Below are positions 50,247-57,985 of a stretch of 57,985 bases of DNA, piece after piece. Numbering within the stretch: position 1 is the first letter of the stretch; each line of letters opens with the position of its first letter. Source of the DNA: Nitrospirota bacterium (GTDB lineage: Bacteria > Nitrospirota > Thermodesulfovibrionia > Thermodesulfovibrionales > SM23-35); assembly GCA_014859105.1 (NCBI GenBank), contig JACUUX010000011.1, positions 1 through 57,985 of the forward strand. The letters run 5' to 3'. Under the pieces are notes generated by a model. The model was not told the DNA's origin. It saw only the letters and a list, made by a program, of their open reading frames with translations, and ran no database searches. Both the position numbers and the translations under genes were made by a program.

Positions 50247-51446
50247 ATGGAAAGCAGAAAGTTTTTTGAAGAATCAAGCCGCTATATAATGAATACATAC
50301 AACAGATATTCTGTCGTACTGAGAAAAGGGCGGGGGATGAAGGTATGGAGTCCGGATGGAAAAGAATACCTCGATTTTGTTGGAGGGATAGCAGTAAATA
50401 TTCTTGGACATTGTCATCCACGCGTTGTTGTTGCCATACAGAAACAGGCACAGAGACTCATACACGTATCAAACTACTATCATATTGACCCTCAGATAAA
50501 GCTCGCTAAACTGCTTGTAGAACACTCCTTTGCAGATAAGGTATTTTTCTGCAATTCCGGTACAGAAGCAAATGAAGCGGCGATCAAGCTTGCGAGGAAA
50601 TATTCAAAAGAACATATAGGCCCGAAATGTTTTGAGATAATAACTGCTAAAAATTCTTTTCACGGAAGAACACTTGCAGCACTTACTGCAACCGGACAGG
50701 AAAAGTTTCATAGGGGTTTTGAGCCCCTTGTGCCCGGCTTTAAACATGTTCCATTCAATGATATAAAATCAATGAACAGGGCAATAACTGAAAATACATG
50801 TGCTGTTTTATTGGAACCGATACAGGGAGAAGGAGGAGTCAGGCTGCCGGATCAGGATTATCTTAAAGAGATAAGGGCTCTCTGTAATGAAAACAATCTC
50901 CTCCTGATTCTGGATGAAGTTCAAACAGGCATGGGCAGGACCGGGAAACTATTTGCATATGAACATTATGATGTTATTCCCGATATTATGACACTCGCTA
51001 AAGGTCTTGGCAACGGCGTGCCAATAGGTGCAATGCTTGCAACAGATAAGGTTGCTTCTGCGTTTCAACCAGGCAATCACGCTTCTACTTTTGGTGGGAA
51101 TCCGCTTGTATGTGCTGCTGCAGTAGCAACCATTGAAACTCTTCTTGAAGACGGATTTATTCTGGATCAATGTAACAGAATGAGCAAATACTTTATGAAA
51201 GAACTCGAAAAGCTGAAAGAAAAATTTCCGAGGCTCATTAAAGAATTGAGAGGCAAGGGACTCATGTTAGCAATGGAAATAACAACAGATGGCGACTCAG
51301 TTGTGAAGGCCTGTATCGAAAAGGGATTACTGATAAACTGCACCGCAGGGAATGTCTTGCGGTTCATACCGCCTTTGATTGTACGGCGTAAGGATATAGA
51401 CCAGCTTGTTAATGTACTTGAAGGAATTTTTTCAAAGCTGGACTAA
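50247..51446 (+). CDS. argD: Acetylornithine/ornithine aminotransferase
   Basis: A PLP-dependent class III aminotransferase of arginine synthesis, 399 residues. It has YLDFVGGIAVNILGHCHP, FCNSGTEANEAAIKLAR, SFHGRTLAALTATGQ, LDEVQTGMGRTGKLFA and the PLP lysine in LAKGLGNGVPIGAML. The frame is open to 50208, but the ATG at 50247 fits the family length and a promoter ends just before it. No ribosome binding site. argF follows after 45 bases. Confidence 0.95.
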   Translation: MESRKFFEESSRYIMNTYNRYSVVLRKGRGMKVWSPDGKEYLDFVGGIAVNILGHCHPRVVVAIQKQAQRLIHVSNYYHIDPQIKLAKLLVEHSFADKVFFCNSGTEANEAAIKLARKYSKEHIGPKCFEIITAKNSFHGRTLAALTATGQEKFHRGFEPLVPGFKHVPFNDIKSMNRAITENTCAVLLEPIQGEGGVRLPDQDYLKEIRALCNENNLLLILDEVQTGMGRTGKLFAYEHYDVIPDIMTLAKGLGNGVPIGAMLATDKVASAFQPGNHASTFGGNPLVCAAAVATIETLLEDGFILDQCNRMSKYFMKELEKLKEKFPRLIKELRGKGLMLAMEITTDGDSVVKACIEKGLLINCTAGNVLRFIPPLIVRRKDIDQLVNVLEGIFSKLD

Positions 51447-51483
51447 CAGGTAATTTTACAAATCAAGGATAAGGAGACAATAG

Positions 51484-51495
51484 ATGGCTTTATGA
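51484..51495 (+). CDS. Three-codon leader ORF (MAL-stop) overlapping the argF start
   Basis: ATG GCT TTA TGA starts 6 bases after AAGGAGA, and its stop overlaps the argF ATG (ATGA). The ribosome binding site is placed for this minimal frame rather than for argF, which suggests reinitiation at argF. No peptide function is implied. Confidence 0.4.
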   Translation: MAL

Positions 51496-52406
51496 ATACT
51501 ACGAAGAGAGATTTTTTGACGGTATGGGATTTATCTTCTGAAGAAATAGACAGCCTTTTAAAAAGAGCTATAGAACTTAAATCAGGCAAGGATGCAAATA
51601 AGTGTCCTTTGATCGGAAGGAGCATCGGTCTTTTGTTTGAAAAGGCATCTACAAGGACCCGTGTATCATTCGAGGTTGGCATTTATCAACTCGGTGCACA
51701 GTCAATATACATGAATCCAAAGGAGATACAGATAGGAAGAGGTGAGACTATTCATGACACAGCAAAAGTACTGTCCAGATATCTCAATGCAATTGTTATC
51801 AGGACATTCAGCCACCATACACTTTTAGAATTTGCACATTATTCTTCAATCCCTGTAATCAATGGCCTGAGTGATCTTCATCACCCCTGCCAGGCACTTG
51901 CCGATTTGATGACGATTCTCGAAAAAAAAGGGCCGCTTAACGGCACTCGTCTTGCTTATATAGGTGATGGCAATAATGTTGCAAATTCACTTATAGAAGC
52001 AGCAGCAAGGACGGGAATACACATGACAATTGGTTGTCCGAAGGGTTATGAGCCAGACCCTGACGTCTTGGAAAAGGCAACTTCGGTGTCGAAAAATGAG
52101 ATTGTTGTTATGAAAGAAGCGAAGGATGCAGTCTTCAAAGCTGATGTTGTGTACACAGATGTGTGGGTAAGCATGGGACAGGAAAAGGAAGCGGCAAAGA
52201 AAAAAATGAAGTTCAGTCGTTACCAGATTAACAGTAAACTCCTTTCGTATGCAGACAGGGATGCAATTGTGTTGCATTGCCTCCCTGCTCACAGAGGAGA
52301 AGAGATAACAGACGAAGTTATCGACGGACCTCAAAGTGCTGTTTTTGATCAGGCAGAAAACAGGATGCATATACAGAAGGCGCTTTTAGAGTTTCTTTTA
52401 AAGTAA
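51492..52406 (+). CDS. argF: Ornithine carbamoyltransferase
   Basis: Makes citrulline from ornithine and carbamoyl phosphate. The 304-residue protein has FEKASTRTRVSFEVG (carbamoyl phosphate site), HHPCQALADLMT and the ornithine-binding HCLPAHRGEEI. It follows argD; argG or argH do not follow within the window. Its ATG lies about 14 bases from the ribosome binding site, which better serves the short frame overlapping it. Confidence 0.96.
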   Translation: MNTTKRDFLTVWDLSSEEIDSLLKRAIELKSGKDANKCPLIGRSIGLLFEKASTRTRVSFEVGIYQLGAQSIYMNPKEIQIGRGETIHDTAKVLSRYLNAIVIRTFSHHTLLEFAHYSSIPVINGLSDLHHPCQALADLMTILEKKGPLNGTRLAYIGDGNNVANSLIEAAARTGIHMTIGCPKGYEPDPDVLEKATSVSKNEIVVMKEAKDAVFKADVVYTDVWVSMGQEKEAAKKKMKFSRYQINSKLLSYADRDAIVLHCLPAHRGEEITDEVIDGPQSAVFDQAENRMHIQKALLEFLLK

Positions 52407-52412
52407 TGTTTA

Positions 52413-53132
52413 ATGCCGAAATTTAGTAAAATTATTACCCTCACTGTTTTTGGCATAGCAATGGGCTTTCTCGAAGCTGCTGTAGTTGTGTATTTAAGAG
52501 AGATGTATTATCCTGAAGGATTTACATTCCCTCTAAAACAGATGGCGATTGAATATCTTACTGTAGAATATCTCAGGGAGATTTCTACAATTGTCATGCT
52601 TATATCAGTTGGTGTAATCGCCGGTAAAAATTTCTATGAAAGGCTCTCGTATTTTCTTTTCTCTTTTGGTATCTGGGATATTTTTTATTACGTCTGGCTT
52701 AAATTTCTTTTAAACTGGCCTCCGTCATTACTGACATGGGATATTTTGTTTCTTATTCCTGTGATTTGGGTAGGACCTGTTCTGGCTCCTGTTATTTGCG
52801 CTGCAACAATGATATTGATTGCGGGATGTATTCTGCATTTTCAAAAGAAAGGGTACCATGTAAAAATAAAAATATCTGAATGGCTGTTATTGTTATCGGG
52901 TGCTTTCATTATTTTTACTACTTTTGTATGGGACTATACAGAGATAATAATTAAGGGAGGCTATATATCGAGATTATCTTCACTGGCGACAGATCCTGAT
53001 TTTCAAAACACAATTGCAGGTTATGTCCCGACATCTTACAAATGGCCTATCTTCTTTATCGGAGAATTTTTGATATTTATTTTCTTAGTTGTCTTTTGTA
53101 AGCGTACGAAGACCTTTTTCTTATCCGTTTAA
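52413..53132 (+). CDS. Uncharacterised polytopic membrane protein
   Basis: Not recognised as a named family. The 239 residues form about six transmembrane helices (around 8-28, 60-75, 80-100, 107-135, 155-175 and 212-232) with several conserved-looking acidic and aromatic residues (GFLEAAVVVYLREMYYPEGF, GIWDIFYYVWLK). It starts 6 bases after argF and may be co-transcribed, but no link with arginine synthesis is evident. Confidence 0.75.
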   Translation: MPKFSKIITLTVFGIAMGFLEAAVVVYLREMYYPEGFTFPLKQMAIEYLTVEYLREISTIVMLISVGVIAGKNFYERLSYFLFSFGIWDIFYYVWLKFLLNWPPSLLTWDILFLIPVIWVGPVLAPVICAATMILIAGCILHFQKKGYHVKIKISEWLLLLSGAFIIFTTFVWDYTEIIIKGGYISRLSSLATDPDFQNTIAGYVPTSYKWPIFFIGEFLIFIFLVVFCKRTKTFFLSV

Positions 53133-53290
53133 CCCAGATTAAAAAATTATTGGCAGATATAGTATTCAAGCGGGTTTAAATTCTTTCGAAGAAAGAATTT
53201 ACCTCGAGACCTCGATTTACCGAGGTCGAGAATGAGCGAAAATACTGTATCTGCCAATATATGAAAAATTTATAAATTAAAAAGGTTAAA
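53127..53290. mobile_element. MITE-like element, copy 2
   Basis: A core of 110 bp (53149-53258) with ends ATTGGCAGATATAGTATT and AATACTGTATCTGCCAAT, differing by one base. It is the reverse complement of copy 1 at 43304-43482 over its whole length, including outer flanks TTTAACCCAGAT and GGTTAAA. It begins at the stop codon of the preceding membrane protein. Confidence 0.85.
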
Positions 53291-53323
53291 AAATTAGAAT
53301 ATCGTTGTAAAAATACCTCCAGC

Positions 53324-56002
53324 TTACTCTGCCATTTTCTTTAGAATCTGCTCCATTTTTCTTAATTGTTCACCGTATCCGGCCCAGTCTCCCTGTCTCT
53401 GCCGTTCATTAAGCTGCTCGTAAGTCCGCAAAGCCTCTCTTGCAAGTTCATCAAGAGAAGCTCTAACAGCTTCTGATACATCTTCTATGACAGATGGAGT
53501 AATTCTTCCACCGAAAAGCCTTTGAAGGCCAAGTTCAAGATTTTGCTCCATGACCACATTTTTTTCATAGGTGAGAATAACCCTTCTCAATTCAGGCAAT
53601 CCACCCTTGTCTTCAGCAGCGAGATACAGAGGTTGAACGTACAACAGGGAACTTTCTATGGGAATTACAAGAAGGCTTCCCCGTATCACCTGTGATCCGC
53701 GTTGCCCCCAGAGCGTCAGCTGCTGGGATATATATGAATCCTGGTCAATGCGGGCATCAATCTGTCTCGGTCCGAATACGAGTCTGTCCCTCGGGAATGT
53801 ATAAACAATAAGTTTCCCATAATTAGGCATGTCGCACCTTCCTGCAAGCCAGGCTGCCAGATTATCCCGCTTAGAGGGTGTGTAAGGCAGAAGCAGGATA
53901 TACTCTTCTTTTTTCTCTTCAGGCAGTCTCATTATAGTGTAATAAGGTTCTATCGTCTTATCCCCGTGAGAGGGTATTTCCCATAAATCCTCTTTATTGT
54001 AAAAAATTTTCGGGTCGACCATATGGTAGGTAGAAAACATCGTTGCCTGCGACCGAAGATATCCCTTGGGGTATCTCACATGCTTCATCAGGTCTTCGCT
54101 CATTTCCGAAAGCGGAACAAAAAGACCCGGGAAAATATTACTGTATACTTTTATTATCACGTCTTCCGGGTCACTGATATAGAAATACATCGAGCCATTA
54201 TATGCATCAACCACGACCTTTACGGAATTCCTCATATAATTAATATTTTTGTTTAAAGGTTTTGAATAAGGAACTTTATTTGATACCGTATATGCGTCTA
54301 TAAACCAGAATAATCTGCCGTCATCGGAGACAACAATGTAAGGATCTGGATCATACAGAAGAAACGGGGCGATCTTACGTGCACGCTCTATTATGTTTCT
54401 GTTATACAGGATTCTGCTTTCAGAAGTTATGTCAGACGAAAGAAGAATTTTTTCTGTCCTGAAATTCATTGCAAAAATTACTTTCCTGAATAATGACGAC
54501 AATTTTACGCCCCCATCACCTTCGTATGAGGTGTAAACATTTTTATCGGATGTCGGGTAATCGAACTCCAGCACCTTTGTCTTTACAATTACGTAGTCGC
54601 TGGAGAGTTCTCCAAAATATATCTCCGGTCTTGTTACTTCTAAATCGGCAGATGAGACCGGGGGTATATCCTTGATGATAAATTCAGGCAATCCTTCCCT
54701 CGATATCCTGCTGACCGGTCCCATTGAAATGCCGAATCCATGTGTAAACACTAATTTCTCGTTAATCCAGGATCTGCTGGGCAGGTCCTCATAAGATAGT
54801 TCTCTCGGAGACAGCATTACCTGCATGTATTCTCCATTGATAAAATACCGGTCGTTGTCAACATCCTGAAAGCGGTAATATGTCCTGATCTGCTGAAGCT
54901 GGCTGTATGTCCTGAGCAGGGGAGTGTCATCCCAGAGTCTTATATTCTTTATCGTTGCATTATTTCTTTCGATATCCTTCATTGTCAGATTGTACGAAGC
55001 ATCAAATGGTCTTACTTCTATTCTGTCGAGATCATATCCGTGTCTTGTAAAGGAAATGTGGTGTTTTATGAACGGTTGCTCAAGTGCAAGTTCATTCGGG
55101 GCTACCTTGAGATTCTGGAGCAGGGCAGGGTATATCAAAAGGCCTAGAGCATATGCGAGTGCTGTAAAACCTAAAGGAAAGAATGCAATTTTCCATGACC
55201 CTCTTAAAATACCTGTGATAAAAAGAATACCGGACAGGAGCGTAAGGACAATGAGTAAACGTATGGCGAAAAGTCTCGCGTGAATGTCCGTATATCCTGC
55301 ACCAAAGATTACTCCATGGGAAGAAAAAAGCAGATTAAACTGATCGAGATAAAAACCAAATGATGTATTAAAGATGAACAATCCTGCGAGAATTCCGACA
55401 TGCATCTTTACCTTTTTATCGATGTAGATATTCCTCTCCTGTAAATTTATTCCTCCCCTCAGAAAATAATTGAACAAGACAATGAATATCGCCGTGACAA
55501 TCACGAGGCTCGCGAAATCTTTCATATATCCTAACAGAGGTAGTTGAAAAAGATAGAAACTGATATCTTTTCCAAAGATGGGATCGCCGATACCGGTGTT
55601 CATACGGTTTTGAAAAACCAGAACTTCTTTCCATAGAGCGCTTCCCCATATGCCTGCGAAAAAACTTGCTATTATTCCAATGATTACAGTGAGGGGCTTT
55701 ACCCATTTGCCGAGCATCTCAATATTAAAGGAGATCCTCGTTTGCCCCTCAAAGAGAAGGTCGACGGGAGGAAAACTTGCTTTATTCGCAAAGGTAATAT
55801 TTACCAATAGAAAAACGAGGGCAAGAAGACCTGATATCATCCCAAGAATTAACTTCGTGGAGAAAATTTTTTTAAAAACACTTTCGTAATTCAATTCATT
55901 GAAGAAAAGCCAGTCGGTATACAAACTGACTGTTGTACTAATTGTGACTATAAAAAGAATTGCTAAAACTGTAAAAAAAATTAAAGACTGTTTCCTTTTC
56001 AT
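53324..56002 (-). CDS. UPF0182 family large membrane protein
   Basis: The 892-residue protein matches UPF0182 (COG1615). About seven transmembrane helices lie in the first 300 residues (TM1 directly after the MKRKQ start), followed by a large extracytoplasmic region of about 570 residues. That region has conserved stretches such as ALEQPFIKHHISFTRHGYDL, DLPSRSWINEKLVFTHGFGISMG (in pieces), MYFYISDPEDVIIKVYSNIFPG and QLTLWGQRGSQVIRGSLLVIPI. Function is unknown. The frame extends to 56044, but the ATG at 56002 has GGAGGG just upstream and starts at the first helix. Confidence 0.93.
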   Translation of the reverse strand: MKRKQSLIFFTVLAILFIVTISTTVSLYTDWLFFNELNYESVFKKIFSTKLILGMISGLLALVFLLVNITFANKASFPPVDLLFEGQTRISFNIEMLGKWVKPLTVIIGIIASFFAGIWGSALWKEVLVFQNRMNTGIGDPIFGKDISFYLFQLPLLGYMKDFASLVIVTAIFIVLFNYFLRGGINLQERNIYIDKKVKMHVGILAGLFIFNTSFGFYLDQFNLLFSSHGVIFGAGYTDIHARLFAIRLLIVLTLLSGILFITGILRGSWKIAFFPLGFTALAYALGLLIYPALLQNLKVAPNELALEQPFIKHHISFTRHGYDLDRIEVRPFDASYNLTMKDIERNNATIKNIRLWDDTPLLRTYSQLQQIRTYYRFQDVDNDRYFINGEYMQVMLSPRELSYEDLPSRSWINEKLVFTHGFGISMGPVSRISREGLPEFIIKDIPPVSSADLEVTRPEIYFGELSSDYVIVKTKVLEFDYPTSDKNVYTSYEGDGGVKLSSLFRKVIFAMNFRTEKILLSSDITSESRILYNRNIIERARKIAPFLLYDPDPYIVVSDDGRLFWFIDAYTVSNKVPYSKPLNKNINYMRNSVKVVVDAYNGSMYFYISDPEDVIIKVYSNIFPGLFVPLSEMSEDLMKHVRYPKGYLRSQATMFSTYHMVDPKIFYNKEDLWEIPSHGDKTIEPYYTIMRLPEEKKEEYILLLPYTPSKRDNLAAWLAGRCDMPNYGKLIVYTFPRDRLVFGPRQIDARIDQDSYISQQLTLWGQRGSQVIRGSLLVIPIESSLLYVQPLYLAAEDKGGLPELRRVILTYEKNVVMEQNLELGLQRLFGGRITPSVIEDVSEAVRASLDELAREALRTYEQLNERQRQGDWAGYGEQLRKMEQILKKMAE

Positions 56003-56242
56003 CAGCCCTCCATTTCTGTTTTTAAAGGATGTGAATAGATTCACTTTCTATTTGAAAATTTCTGGTTTAAAAATTTTCGAAGTTAATAATTTTCTTATTT
56101 CTTAAATTATATCTTAATCATAATTAAACTTGCCAGAATTTTTCATTAATCTATTTTTTAAAAAAAATCGTGAATTATTTTTTCTTCTATTTTTAAATTA
56201 CTAAGGAGTTCATAAGTATAACCACATTCACATGTCAATTTT

Positions 56243-56304
56243 GTCATTCTGGCTTGTCCAGAATCCTTCTTTTCTCAGAAAGATTCCCGACAAGCGGGAA
56301 TGAC
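56243..56304. repeat. GTCATTC-type palindromic repeat (complete copy)
   Basis: GTCATTCTGGCTTGTCCAGA and GGGAATGAC at the other end; arms are compensated variants of the copy at 19561-19624. It lies in the 555-bp gap between the UPF0182 gene and the lysine-rich peptide. Confidence 0.85.
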
Positions 56305-56456
56305 AGATGTGGCTTTACTTATGGTCTTATTAGTAAGTCTGCATAAACCTCACATAATCAAGGTTTTACAGGCGTTGTATGATTTAAAGAATTGATAATC
56401 AAATTTTAAAGCAGTATTTTTGAGGAATTTTATGCTTCTTTAATTTAAAGTAATTA

Positions 56457-56485
56457 TTGACAAGCAGTAATTTATTTTATATAAC
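56457..56485 (+). promoter_or_regulatory. Strong sigma-70 promoter of the lysine-rich peptide
   Basis: Consensus TTGACA (56457-56462), 17 bases, TATAAC (56480-56485). It would start a transcript near 56492, about 66 bases before the small ORF. Confidence 0.8.
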
Positions 56486-56557
56486 TTATATAACTTTTAA
56501 TTTTAATATTAAAGAATCTATTTATCATTATTCGGAGCTAAGAAAGGAGGTGAAGGG

Positions 56558-56644
56558 ATGCCCGTAAAGAAAAAAGCGGCGACTAAGAAAAAAGCAGCAA
56601 AGAAAACGACTTCAAAAAAGAAGACCGCAAAAAAGAAGAAATAA
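56558..56644 (+). CDS. 28-residue lysine-rich, histone H1-like peptide
   Basis: The frame starts MPVKKKAATKKKAAKK and contains only Lys, Ala, Thr, Ser, plus the initial Met-Pro-Val. An AAGGAGGTG binding site lies 6-7 bases before the ATG. A near-consensus promoter lies upstream and an intrinsic terminator downstream, so it is a complete single-gene unit. The composition resembles the C-terminal tails of bacterial histone H1-like and AlgP proteins; DNA or RNA binding by charge is inferred. It is far shorter than known histone-like proteins. Confidence 0.7.
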   Translation: MPVKKKAATKKKAAKKTTSKKKTAKKKK

Positions 56645-56675
56645 GTTTTTTTGACCACTGGCGCATATATTTTAT

Positions 56676-56707
56676 GGCTGGAGATGAATTCTCCAGCCTT
56701 CTTTTTG
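56676..56707 (+). terminator. Intrinsic terminator after the lysine-rich peptide
   Basis: GGCTGGAG / CTCCAGCC, an 8-bp perfect stem with a 7-base loop, followed by TTCTTTTT. It lies 32 bases after the stop. Confidence 0.85.
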
Positions 56708-56860
56708 CGGTCTTCTAAACTATCAAACTCTATTCTGAAAAAAATTTCAAGCCAATTTTTAAAGTATTTGAAAAATAAAGAAATATCTAAGTTGATGTCG
56801 TGACACCTGAAGTTAAATAAATTTTTGTCCGCCACTGCGGATTCGCCGGGGCGAAAGCTA

Positions 56861-56882
56861 TAGCTGTATTTTCCGGGTTAAC
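56861..56882. repeat. Solo end of the TTAACCC repeat family
   Basis: TGTATTTTCCGGGTTAAC resembles the right end of 29940-30087. The rest of 56708-57075 is AT-rich with no recognised gene. Confidence 0.5.
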
Positions 56883-57075
56883 ACTGTATCTTTGATATTA
56901 CTGCAAATAAAAAATATGAATGTATATCCATACAAATTGTCTTCATTTCTAAAATAAATATTCTTTAAAATCATTAGTTTTGAATTTATTATTCACAGGC
57001 ATAACTTTTGTATAAAATTTTAAATTCTGAAAAATCTTTCTATTCAGAATAATAATCCATTTGGAGGAAATATCT

Positions 57076-57870
57076 ATGAGAATGTTTATTTTAGGAATTG
57101 TGGCAGTATTTTTTATCCTGGGGTGCGGGGGACAGATTAAGGAGTTACAGATGCGTGATACAAATGAACAGACGAAGAAAGTTGTATTCCCGAAGGGGAC
57201 CGTGTTGGGTGGAGCTTCCAAAGATCAGGCGAGTGTGCTGGCCCAGATCTTCGTTGAATCACATAACAATGCCATGAAGGAGACCGATGAGATAAAGAAA
57301 TCAACTCAAACGCTGGAAGGTTCTACAAAGAGAATAGAAGTATCAACTCAGAAAATAGAAGGGTCGACCCAGAAGATACTGGAATCAAGCCAGATGAATT
57401 TTGAAACAGCACAGAAGACACTTATGACCATCGAGCATCTTTCGAGGAGTCAGGGAACAGGCGAAATCACACTCTTTTATCCGGTAGCGTCCTTTCAGAT
57501 TAAAAAAGGAAGCCTTGAGTATCAAAGACTGGTGAATTTCATCGATTTCCTGTCTCAGAGAAGCAATGGAAGGAAAATATTGTTCATCTCTATCGGAAGT
57601 GCCTCAGCCTTTGGAGACATGAATTTCAATAGAAGACTGGCCGAGAAACGTTCTGATGCACCAATGGAAATTATCGACAAATATCTTGTAAATATTCCCC
57701 ACGAATTTTATAAGGTTTACGGGGTAGGGGATGTGTACAGCCCCAAAAATGTGAGCATGAAAGAACATCATAAATATCAGAGCACACGGATAATAGCATT
57801 TTATGAAACAGACCAGATTCCTATTTTGCCAGAACCTGTTGAAGATAAAGAGAGGTTTTTCCAGAAATAG
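57076..57870 (+). CDS. Lipoprotein with coiled-coil repeats and OmpA-like C-terminal domain
   Basis: The 264-residue lipoprotein has a signal ending in the lipobox ILGC, a linker, and a heptad-like segment built from repeats of STQ-x-IEGSTQKI type (about residues 80-125), probably a coiled coil. The C-terminal domain has the OmpA/MotB-like core (LFYPVASFQIKKGSLEYQRL, ISIGSASAFGDMNFNRRLAEKRSDA), which may contact peptidoglycan. GGAGG lies 9 bases before the ATG at 57076; the frame's earlier start lies before this site. No partner genes are visible before the window ends. Confidence 0.82.
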   Translation: MRMFILGIVAVFFILGCGGQIKELQMRDTNEQTKKVVFPKGTVLGGASKDQASVLAQIFVESHNNAMKETDEIKKSTQTLEGSTKRIEVSTQKIEGSTQKILESSQMNFETAQKTLMTIEHLSRSQGTGEITLFYPVASFQIKKGSLEYQRLVNFIDFLSQRSNGRKILFISIGSASAFGDMNFNRRLAEKRSDAPMEIIDKYLVNIPHEFYKVYGVGDVYSPKNVSMKEHHKYQSTRIIAFYETDQIPILPEPVEDKERFFQK

Positions 57871-57908
57871 GAACTCCAATACACTGCCCTGATAAAATTA
57901 AGGCTTCA

Positions 57909-57930
57909 TTAACCCGAAAAGTGCAATTGG
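57909..57930. repeat. Solo end of the TTAACCC repeat family
   Basis: TTAACCCGAAAAGTGCAATT matches the consensus left end with few changes. Confidence 0.55.
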
Positions 57931-57985
57931 GCAGCAATTCTCGGTGAACCATAAGATGTCGAATAAATAAGCTTTTTAAGGATAT

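Noticed and set aside
56518-56835. A 105-codon minus-strand frame rich in Phe opposite the lysine-rich peptide
   Set aside because: It is the complement of lysine codons; the plus strand has the promoter, ribosome binding site and terminator.

Overview
The window looks like a chromosomal stretch from a moderately AT-rich, diderm, menaquinone-using bacterium. An outer membrane is indicated by a TonB-dependent receptor, an OprB-like porin and lipobox lipoproteins. Menaquinone synthesis by the futalosine route is indicated by mqnB and mqnD. Gene content and clustering (rplI-dnaB, 6S RNA-rny-ymdB, thrS-infC-rpmI-rplT-pheS, rpsP-khpA-trmD-rplS-rnhB) would fit Nitrospirota such as the Thermodesulfovibrio group, but that placement is inference; no rRNA gene lies in the window.

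Layout. 1-6.8 kb (+): the end of a universal stress protein, an M50 membrane protease, rplI, dnaB, a MEMO-family gene, tpiA, secG and a PAS histidine kinase. 6.9-10.7 kb (-): ymdB, rny, 6S RNA, a SufR-like iron-sulfur regulator and a remnant of a GGDEF gene. 10.8-13.3 kb (+): a NagZ-type hexosaminidase and an alpha/beta hydrolase. 13.3-24.3 kb (-): a BtuB-like receptor under a cobalamin riboswitch, a DUF1992 gene, nadA, a lytic transglycosylase, a DUF512 radical SAM protein, pgsA, a TPR protein, rpe, a PASTA protein, a DUF116 protein, fmt and def. 24.4-28.4 kb (+): thrS-infC-rpmI-rplT-pheS. A 9.4-kb block then separates pheS from pheT. It holds a CIA30 protein, an orphan MshEN protein, an operon of an EF-Tu-domain-II-like protein, a sigma-70 factor and a TusA-like protein, then phoU, mqnBD and a tandem Usp. 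37.9-47.3 kb (+): pheT, a Fur-family regulator with a perfect operator, znuACB, a porin and a cobalt/nickel ECF transporter. 47.4-49.9 kb (-): rnhB-rplS-trmD-khpA-rpsP, with rimM missing. 50.2-53.1 kb (+): argD, argF and a membrane protein. 53.3-56.0 kb (-): a UPF0182 giant membrane protein. 56.5-57.9 kb (+): a tiny lysine-rich peptide with its own promoter and terminator, and an OmpA-like lipoprotein.

The most unusual aspect is the density and variety of small repeats. There are GTCATTC-type palindromes, one carrying a smaller palindrome flanked by a 4-base duplication. There is a MITE-like element in two inverted copies 9.8 kb apart, and there are TTAACCC-ended and AAATTGAGCGATTC-ended elements. 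Degenerate arrays with a 7-base period occur at seven or more places; one encodes the hydrophobic core of the BtuB signal peptide, one sits inside the cobalamin riboswitch, and one fills the slot where a third cobalt/nickel transporter subunit would be expected. Start signals are also unusual: thrS and infC appear to start at ATT and ATA, and several genes have a promoter whose -10 box ends 6-9 bases before the start codon with no ribosome binding site, suggesting leaderless mRNAs.

Metal handling is the main metabolic theme of 40-47 kb (zinc-type ABC import and cobalt/nickel ECF import) and connects logically to the B12 receptor at 13-15 kb.
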